Positions 6,997 to 12,161 of a stretch of DNA of 12,161 bases are shown here, piece after piece; position 1 is the stretch's first letter, and the number at the start of each line of letters is the position of its first letter. Origin of the DNA: Firmicutes bacterium UBA4049 (GTDB lineage Bacteria > Bacillota > Desulfotomaculia > Desulfotomaculales > Nap2-2B); contig DFZT01000014.1 in assembly GCA_002382755.1 (NCBI GenBank), positions 29,823 to 41,983 of the forward strand, in the 5' to 3' direction. The notes below the pieces were generated by a model. The model saw nothing but the letters and a program-made list of their open reading frames with translations, ran no database searches and was not told the origin of the DNA. The position numbers and the translations under genes were made by a program.

Positions 6997-8032
6997 CATT
7001 TTTTTTATCAGCCTGCTGATTCCCTTATCCAGCTTATTGGGTGGTATTTACTATACCTTTCAAGGTTGTGCTAACATGATGCAAATCCCCCTGAAGGAGA
7101 TAGTGTCGTCCACAGAACAGTTACAGCATGAAATTTTAAATATAGAGAAAGAGACTGGCTTCATAAAACTAAACGCTGTGGAACTGGAGCGTCTGCAACA
7201 TGAGAATGAGTTAGTATTAAAAGAACTCACCCAGAAAACATGGTCACAAAAAAATATGTCTGATGAAATATATGAAAAGCTCATAATGGACCGGTTGGGG
7301 ATGCCTATTGGCGAGTACAGTTCAGGCAGGGTGCAGATTGAAGTATTTGAACTTAAAGGTCTAGGTTACCGTGGTTATATTGCCAAGCTTAAATTATTTG
7401 ATCCTGCTGTTTTTCAAATAGCTTTAGGCAAGGACACTCTTGGTGAAAGCGAGATTACCAGTGCTGCAGTTAAGCGGACCGGTGCGATATTGGGAATAAA
7501 CGGTGGTGGTTTTTATAGCATTATGCAAGATAGGCGTCAATACATCCTGCCCATTGGCAATACCGTTATTAACGGCAAGTTAATTGGTGGGTTCAAACCT
7601 TCGCATAATGACCTGTTTTTTGCCGGAGTAGATTCAACAGGGGAACTGCTGGGTGATGTTTTTTATGAAAAAAATGAGTTGTTAAAGCTTAAACCAGTAG
7701 CCGGGGTTAGTTTTGTTCCTGCCTTAATCAAGAATCGCAAGCCATTACCTATCCCTGTTAAGTGGCGGAACCAGAAACAACCCAGGACTATTATCGGTGA
7801 ATACGGCAATGACGATTTAATTTTAGCTGTTGTTGACGGGCGCCAAGCTGATTGGAGCAGTGGAGTTACTTTGGAAGACCTGCAGATTAAGTTGACTGAA
7901 TTTGGTGTAATTGAGGCTTATAACCTGGATGGCGGTGGATCAAGTTCATTTGTATTCGAGGGTAATGTTTTAAATCGTCCTTCAGACGGCAAAGAGCGTC
8001 CTGTAGCCACAAACATTGTCATACTGCCTTAA
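6983..8032 (+). CDS. Exported phosphodiester glycosidase-like (NAGPA domain) protein
   Basis: This is a 349-residue protein. The chosen start is ATG 6983, with AGGAA at 6971–6975; GTG 6962 is the first in-frame alternative. Residues about 3–28 form a signal peptide or signal anchor, and about 40–85 are a charged, probably helical stretch. The C-terminal ~240 residues carry the hallmarks of the NAGPA / phosphodiester glycosidase family (formerly DUF2233-like): ILGINGGGFY with Asn173, and YNLDGGGSSS from Asn314, followed by the usual RPVATNIVIL end. Family members cleave sugar-1-phosphodiesters, as in the mammalian mannose-6-phosphate uncovering enzyme. Bacterial members are often linked to exopolysaccharide or wall glycopolymers. 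The substrate here is unknown. The gene overlaps the coiled-coil membrane protein and lies between two osmolyte units, which suggests an envelope function co-expressed with the first one. Confidence 0.85.
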   Translation: MRIINIFFISLLIPLSSLLGGIYYTFQGCANMMQIPLKEIVSSTEQLQHEILNIEKETGFIKLNAVELERLQHENELVLKELTQKTWSQKNMSDEIYEKLIMDRLGMPIGEYSSGRVQIEVFELKGLGYRGYIAKLKLFDPAVFQIALGKDTLGESEITSAAVKRTGAILGINGGGFYSIMQDRRQYILPIGNTVINGKLIGGFKPSHNDLFFAGVDSTGELLGDVFYEKNELLKLKPVAGVSFVPALIKNRKPLPIPVKWRNQKQPRTIIGEYGNDDLILAVVDGRQADWSSGVTLEDLQIKLTEFGVIEAYNLDGGGSSSFVFEGNVLNRPSDGKERPVATNIVILP

Positions 8033-8074
8033 AAAAATTTTTTGATTAGCCGGGAAAACGTCGTCAAAAAATGG

Positions 8075-8103
8075 TTGCACATGGAAATTTATTATGATAT
8101 GAT
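8075..8103 (+). promoter_or_regulatory. Promoter for the ablA-ablB riboswitch transcript
   Basis: TTGCAC at 8075–8080, a 17-base spacer and TATGAT at 8098–8103 make a good sigma-A-type promoter, with initiation expected near 8110. The transcript would begin just before a 7-bp hairpin and carry the c-di-AMP aptamer about 65 bases further on. The preceding AT-rich stretch (8033–8074) contains a run of A followed by a run of T but no convincing GC-rich terminator. Confidence 0.65.
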
Positions 8104-8115
8104 GATAACAAACAT

Positions 8116-8135
8116 ACTCATATAATATTATGAGT
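8116..8135. repeat. Inverted repeat at the expected transcript start
   Basis: ACTCATA (8116–8122) and TATGAGT (8129–8135) form a perfect 7-bp inverted repeat around TAATAT. It starts about six bases after the predicted initiation site, so it could be an operator or a 5'-end stabilising hairpin in the leader. Confidence 0.55.
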
Positions 8136-8173
8136 TGTCAGTATAAATATGTGATGAATAGAATATAATTCCT

Positions 8174-8312
8174 CTTTCGCTTAATTCTTTATCAAAGAAG
8201 CTGGGGAATCAGGTTTCGGGGTGAATCGATGAACGGGCAGAATATACAGTTGCCTGATCTCGTAGGGCTACTCTTTTAGTCCGAATCCGTCAGCTAACTT
8301 CGTAAGCGTGAA
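8174..8312 (+). promoter_or_regulatory. c-di-AMP riboswitch aptamer (ydaO/yuaA class), copy 2
   Basis: The same ordered blocks as in copy 1 are present: GCTGGGGAATCAG, CGGGGTGAATCG, an AGGGCT/AGTCC hairpin, CCGAATCCGTCAGCTAA and TTCGTAAGCG. P1 can pair CGCTT (8178–8182) with AAGCG (8304–8308). The arm between GGGGTGAA and the AGGG hairpin is about 30 bases longer than in copy 1 and includes a possible GGCA/TGCC hairpin, so the two aptamers are diverged rather than a recent duplication. A terminator hairpin follows, and the next gene is lysine 2,3-aminomutase. Ligand and OFF behaviour are inferred from the class. Confidence 0.88.
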
Positions 8313-8368
8313 AAGGGAGGAAGAAGGCGGTCTGGTCTATAAACTAGGCGCTTATTTATTCTCTTTTT

Positions 8369-8400
8369 ACCCCTGGACTATTTGTTCTGGGGTTTTATAT
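8369..8400 (+). terminator. Riboswitch-linked intrinsic terminator, copy 2
   Basis: ACCCCTGGAC (8369–8378) pairs with GTTCTGGGGT (8384–8393) with one T·T mismatch, one G·T pair and a five-base loop, and is followed by TTTATATTT. It lies 56 bases after the aptamer and 61 bases before the SD-preceded start of ablA, the expected place for the expression platform. Confidence 0.8.
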
Positions 8401-8473
8401 TTACATCCATCAGGGTTCCTGATTTCCTGAGTTGTGCCTTGTTGGCGGAATAAAATTCATAGGAGGTCTAAAC

Positions 8474-9757
8474 ATGAGCGTAAAAGTAACTTCTCTTAGC
8501 GAAAGACAAAATAGAAACTGCTCGGATTGGCTCTGGCAAATGAAGTACAGGATTCAGTCAGTTGAACAACTAGCAGGGTACATTTACATAAATAAAGAGA
8601 AAAAACTGGAAATAAAGGAAGCCTGCGATTGCTTTCCCATGGCAATCACTCCTTATTATGCATCTTTAATTAATAAAGAGGATCCTTTTTGTCCTATCCG
8701 TTTGCAGTGCATACCCGATTCTCGTGAACTTATCAGGGGCTGCGGTGATATGGACGACCCCTTGCACGAGGATACTGATTCGCCTGTACCAGGGCTGACT
8801 CACCGCTATCCCGATCGGGTGCTGCTGCTTGTAACTAACGAATGCTCCATGTATTGCCGCTTTTGTACCAGGAAACGCAAGGTAGGCGACCAGAATAGAT
8901 TTATCTCCGACCAGGATATAGATCGTGGCATTAACTATATTGCAGCTCACCCGGAAATACGCGATGTCCTGCTTTCGGGGGGAGACCCGTTTATTCTTTC
9001 TGACAACCATCTGGAACGAATCATCCGTATGGTTAGAGAAATTCCTCACGTACAGATAATTCGTATTGGAACCCGCACACCGGTAGTGATGCCGCAACGG
9101 ATTACTGAGAAACTTGTCAAAATGCTTAAAAAATATCATCCTATCTGGGTAAATACCCACTTTAACCACCCGCGCGAATTTACACCGGAATCTATCCGGG
9201 CACTGGCTGTGCTGGCAGATGCCGGTATCCCTTTGGGTAACCAGACTGTGTTATTGAGGGGGATTAACGATTGCCCTGTAATAATTAAGAAACTTGTCCA
9301 TCTCCTAGTGATAAACCGTGTACGTCCGTATTACTTGTACCAGTGTGATTTATCAAGGGGTATAGAGCATTTTCGTACTCCAGTTGCTAAAGGCATAGAA
9401 ATAATGGAGGCTTTAATCGGCCACACTTCAGGGTTTTGCGTTCCTCATTATGTAGTAGATGCTCCAGGGGGAGGAGGCAAAATTCCGGTCTTGCCTCATT
9501 ATCAGCTTTCAATAACCAATACCAAAACCGTACTGCGCAATTATGAAGGGGTCATTTGTGTCTACGAGGAACCAAAAATTTTTGAAACAGTCTGTCCTGC
9601 CACCTGTACATTGTGTAAGGAACGTAAGGTTAAGCATGAACCAGTGGGACTGCAAAAGCTATTTGATCCTCTTAATCAGATTGTCAGCCTGGTACCCGAG
9701 GGAAACCGGCGTAAAATCCGCAACAGCAAATCTAAAGGAGTAACTAATGTTTATTGA
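8474..9757 (+). CDS. ablA: Lysine 2,3-aminomutase (radical SAM, PLP, zinc)
   Basis: This is a 427-residue enzyme converting L-lysine to L-beta-lysine. The start is ATG 8474, with AGGAGG at 8461–8466; the frame is open further upstream without a ribosome site. The radical-SAM motif CSMYCRFC gives Cys124, Cys128 and Cys131. Lysine-binding Asp292 (QCDLS) and Asp329 (VVDAP) and PLP-binding Lys336 are present. Each is one residue lower than in the Clostridium subterminale enzyme as I recall it. A zinc site is also present: Cys267 in GINDC and a C-terminal cluster of Cys374, Cys378 and Cys381. All key residues are therefore intact. The gene overlaps ablB by 11 bases and is preceded by a c-di-AMP riboswitch, which points to synthesis of the osmolyte N6-acetyl-beta-lysine rather than lysine fermentation. 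No D-ornithine or 5,6-aminomutase genes are nearby. Confidence 0.95.
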   Translation: MSVKVTSLSERQNRNCSDWLWQMKYRIQSVEQLAGYIYINKEKKLEIKEACDCFPMAITPYYASLINKEDPFCPIRLQCIPDSRELIRGCGDMDDPLHEDTDSPVPGLTHRYPDRVLLLVTNECSMYCRFCTRKRKVGDQNRFISDQDIDRGINYIAAHPEIRDVLLSGGDPFILSDNHLERIIRMVREIPHVQIIRIGTRTPVVMPQRITEKLVKMLKKYHPIWVNTHFNHPREFTPESIRALAVLADAGIPLGNQTVLLRGINDCPVIIKKLVHLLVINRVRPYYLYQCDLSRGIEHFRTPVAKGIEIMEALIGHTSGFCVPHYVVDAPGGGGKIPVLPHYQLSITNTKTVLRNYEGVICVYEEPKIFETVCPATCTLCKERKVKHEPVGLQKLFDPLNQIVSLVPEGNRRKIRNSKSKGVTNVY

Positions 9758-10637
9758 ACCCAGGGATATAGAAAATATTGACCCGGATAGATATGAAATT
9801 GTAACCGGCGCTGATTTTAAGTGCAATATTTTAATTTCACCCTATAACCGAAGAATTACAATATACAAATTCAAACTTCTTCGGGATGAGAATGCTGGGA
9901 ATATGATCCATAAGTTAATAGAAAAAGCTTCTGCAAACGGCCTGGATAAAATATGGACCAAATCAGACGCCAGATGGAAGCAGGCCTTGTTGAACGCTGG
10001 AATGAAGCTGGAAGCTTCTATTCAAGGATATTTTAAAGGTAATAGAACAGCTTTTATCCTTGCCCTGTTTCTTAGCCGCCGAAGGCAGGTTCCTTCAAAT
10101 AACAGGAGTAGGGTACTGGTAGATAAATTGCTTTCCAGTTCTAAGCCCGGCATGGAAAAACGTAAACTACCTCCAGGAGTATCATTAAAATGGGGCCAGG
10201 AACAACATTGCCAGGCCCTTGCCAGGTTATATCGCAGAGTTTTTACTACCTATCCTTTCCCGGTATTTGATCCCTGCTATCTAAAGTCCATATTGGATAA
10301 TGGCAGCGCCTACTATCTAACAGCCTGGTATCAAGAAGAACTAATAGCAGCTTCCTCTGCGGAAGTCAATTCTCCACAAAGAAATGCCGAGATGACAGAC
10401 TTTGCCACTATACCTGAGTGGACTGGGCAGGGTCTTGCCGGTATTTTATTGTCACAAATGGAATCCAGGCTAGAAAATGAAGGTTTTAGATGCTTATACA
10501 CCATTGCACGCAGCAGTTCAATTGGGATGAATAGTGTTTTCGCCAAAGCAGGATATAAATATGATGGTGTGTTAATAAATAATTGTAATATTGGTGAGGA
10601 TTTTGAAGATATGAATGTATGGTCAAAAGTAATTTAA
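9747..10637 (+). CDS. ablB: Beta-lysine N6-acetyltransferase (GNAT)
   Basis: This is a 296-residue protein that should transfer acetyl from acetyl-CoA to the side-chain amine of beta-lysine, giving the zwitterionic compatible solute N6-acetyl-beta-lysine. The start is ATG 9747, with AAAGGAG at 9734–9740, inside the end of ablA, so translation is coupled. The N-terminal ~115 residues resemble the extra domain of AblB/YodP proteins. The GNAT fold occupies about residues 145–290, with the acetyl-CoA loop WTGQGLAG (225–232) and the conserved C-terminal [23 protein letters not shown] and LINNCNI segments that I associate with AblB. The assignment combines these motifs with the adjacency to lysine 2,3-aminomutase. 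No convincing terminator is visible in the 90 AT-rich bases that follow. Confidence 0.9.
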   Translation: MFIEPRDIENIDPDRYEIVTGADFKCNILISPYNRRITIYKFKLLRDENAGNMIHKLIEKASANGLDKIWTKSDARWKQALLNAGMKLEASIQGYFKGNRTAFILALFLSRRRQVPSNNRSRVLVDKLLSSSKPGMEKRKLPPGVSLKWGQEQHCQALARLYRRVFTTYPFPVFDPCYLKSILDNGSAYYLTAWYQEELIAASSAEVNSPQRNAEMTDFATIPEWTGQGLAGILLSQMESRLENEGFRCLYTIARSSSIGMNSVFAKAGYKYDGVLINNCNIGEDFEDMNVWSKVI

Positions 10638-10727
10638 TTTGAAAGAGATTTAAAACAAATTTGCATTTCTTAAGATATTTTTTGTAACTAATACTACAGC
10701 GATGAATATTAAAGCTCTTTGACAACA

Positions 10728-11236
10728 TTAAATAGCGGCTTCGCCCAATACTTGAAGATTCCTCTTTCGGTGCGAGAGGCAGGCAACCATGTTGCGTTTC
10801 ATGTAGTAGTTAACGTCCCTCAAGGTCTTTCGGATCAGTTTCTCATTGCCGGATAGGTCGGCAATAATCAGTTTCTGGGCCTGGGGCAGCGTCAGAATCG
10901 GTTCTCCGGTTTTTTTAAAGCGCTGTCGCACCTCCAATATGAATAGATGGGCGATCAACACAAACATGACGTGGCGGTGCCAGGCATTCCAGGAGCGGGC
11001 CTCGCAGTGGTCCATCCCGAGGTAGCTCTTGGTCTCCTCGAAGTACTGCTCGATCGGCCAGCGCAAGGTTGCCGCCCGATGCAATTCTTCCTTGGGTGTG
11101 TCGGCCGGAGCGTTGCCTTAGGAGCCGCGAGAAAATAACTTATTTTCAACGTCGTCCGGCCTTCTCCGGCTGCTTCTTCCGCCACGAGGACCTGGTGCCA
11201 GTTGCGCTTCAGCGGATAGACGAAGACCTGCATCAA
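10728..11236 (-). pseudogene. Truncated, frameshifted IS4/IS701-like transposase remnant
   Basis: Two minus-strand frames together encode about 168 residues of a DDE transposase C-terminus. The first (from 11236) reads QVFVYPLKRNWHQVLVAEEA and TLKISYFLAAPKAT. A shift between about 11120 and 11105 moves the reading to ADTPKEELHRAATLRW, which continues to the TAA at 10728–10730. RWPIEQYFEETK keeps the R(3)E(6)K signature with the catalytic Glu. The N-terminal half with both catalytic Asp residues is missing: a TGA lies just upstream in frame and unrelated plus-strand coding begins near 11237. The piece is visibly more GC-rich than its surroundings. No terminal inverted repeats could be identified. 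It cannot encode an active transposase. Confidence 0.85.
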
Positions 11237-12115
11237 GCGCTTGACATTTTTGCTTCACGATACATTCCGTTTCTGCAAAGGTACGGCTTGATCTATAGGT
11301 GGAGTATCATGCAGGCGGAATACGCAACCGATATTGTTTTTAAAAGACAGACTGATCTTACACCGCTATATGAAACATTGGTGCGTACAGCCATCCATTC
11401 CGTCAAACCGGAGAACATCGCCACCTTTCTGGGGCATAAACTCCACTGGAACTACCAAGGTGAAATTGGCAACAAATTCAACACAAGAATTTTCGGTACG
11501 AGAATCAAGCACCAGATGGGTGCGGTCTCCATCAAGATGTACGATAAGTTCGGGATCATCTTGCGGATTGAAACAACCACCAATGATGTTTCCCAGTTCC
11601 GGCGTAGGCGTGAAGTCCAACACTATGACGGAAGCAAGGAGAACAAGGTTGCCCCAATGAAGAAGACTATCTACAGTCTTCACATCCTGGCCCAGTTGCT
11701 CAAAGACTCTAATCGTCGCTATCTTGAATTTATCTCTTTGTTTGATGATCCCAGCGACGGAGTGAAAAAACTTATTAAGATCTCCGATCCTGTCAAAGAG
11801 AATGACAGAAGTTACAAGGGTTTCAATTTTTTCAGCCGGGACGATCAAAAACTCTTTGAAATCCTGGCGCGGGGTGAATTTAACATCAATGGTTTTCAAA
11901 ACAAGATGATTCGTAAGTTCATCCCTGATTTTAGCCCTTCATCGATCACCAGGATCTTAAAGCGACTTTTACTCCATGGTCTCATTAAAAAAGTTGCGAG
12001 GTCCCGTAAATACTACCTCACAAAACTGGGGAAGGCTGTTATTACTACCGGATTAAAGACTCGTTCTCTTTTTGTAATTCCCAGTCTGGCTGGTTTAGAA
12101 GTCATTGCTATTTAG
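11237..12115 (+). pseudogene. N-terminally truncated gene of a multicopy-type hypothetical family, winged-helix-like C-terminus
   Basis: About 293 residues are in frame up to TAG 12113–12115. The frame is open back to 11069, but that part is merely the antisense of the transposase remnant. Genuine homology appears to begin at about LDIFASRYIPFLQRYG. From memory this resembles the C-terminal two-thirds of a family of ~450-residue uncharacterised proteins that occur in many copies in anaerobic bacteria, with the core motifs HSVKPENIATFLG, TRIKHQMGAVSIKMYDKFG and RIETTTNDVSQF; this was not verified. The last ~70 residues (SSITRILKRLLLHGLIKKV…YYLTKLGKAV) look like a winged-helix DNA-binding module. 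With no start codon context or ribosome site it is most likely a broken gene. Its activity, if any, is unknown; a link to mobile DNA is inference. Confidence 0.65.
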
Positions 12116-12161
12116 TTATTTTTCCACTTTGCGAAGATATTTGGATTTAACGGCCTAACCC

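Noticed and set aside
8033..8045. Run of A followed by run of T after the NAGPA-type gene as a terminator
   Set aside because: The potential stem contains only A–T pairs and lacks a stable loop; not convincing as an intrinsic terminator.
8666..9169. 167-codon minus-strand frame inside lysine 2,3-aminomutase
   Set aside because: It lies wholly within a gene with intact motifs on the other strand; it is a shadow frame.
8474..9757. Lysine fermentation gene
   Set aside because: No 5,6-aminomutase, 3-keto-5-aminohexanoate cleavage or related genes are present, while an AblB-type acetyltransferase and a c-di-AMP riboswitch point to osmolyte synthesis.
11069..11236. N-terminal 57 codons of a long plus-strand frame ending at 12115
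   Set aside because: This part is antisense to recognisable transposase coding and has no ribosome site; only the portion after about 11237 looks like genuine protein.
11366..11899. 177-codon minus-strand frame
   Set aside because: It is a shadow of the plus-strand family protein, whose motifs are coherent across the same stretch.

Overview
The window looks like chromosomal DNA of a low-to-medium GC, Gram-positive Clostridia-type bacterium. A Peptococcaceae / Desulfotomaculum–Pelotomaculum relative is my inference. The signs are AGGAGG-type ribosome binding sites, TTG starts, an M23 peptidase – CtpA – membrane-PDZ gene order, and Firmicutes-type riboswitches with intrinsic terminators. No tRNA, rRNA or CRISPR array is visible.

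Layout. (a) 1–2723, plus strand: the last 37 codons of an M23 (LytM/EnvC-like) murein hydrolase, a terminator and promoter, then a membrane-anchored CtpA-type S41 protease followed by a polytopic membrane protein with a C-terminal PDZ domain. This is a cell-envelope block. (b) 2720–4787, minus strand: an OmpR-type response regulator and an overlapping HAMP-type sensor histidine kinase, convergent with (a). (c) 4788–6510: a divergent control region with an 11-bp inverted repeat, then a c-di-AMP (ydaO/yuaA-type) riboswitch and terminator, then a radical-SAM aminomutase whose substrate-binding residues are those of glutamate 2,3-aminomutase. (d) 6625–8032: a small membrane/coiled-coil protein overlapping an exported NAGPA-type phosphodiester glycosidase. 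(e) 8033–10637: a promoter, a second c-di-AMP riboswitch with terminator, a lysine 2,3-aminomutase (ablA) and the overlapping beta-lysine N6-acetyltransferase (ablB). (f) 10728–12115: a frameshifted, 5'-truncated IS4/IS701-like transposase remnant abutting an N-terminally truncated multicopy-type gene.

Main interpretation. Two paralogous aminomutases, each behind its own c-di-AMP riboswitch, should make two different compatible solutes: beta-glutamate, and (with AblB) N6-acetyl-beta-lysine. c-di-AMP is the second messenger of potassium and osmotic homeostasis in Firmicutes, and riboswitches of this class usually turn genes off when the ligand is bound. The reading is that low c-di-AMP releases both osmolyte branches together. 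The motifs and aptamers are visible in the sequence. The substrate assignments rest on specific active-site residues, and the physiological link is inference.
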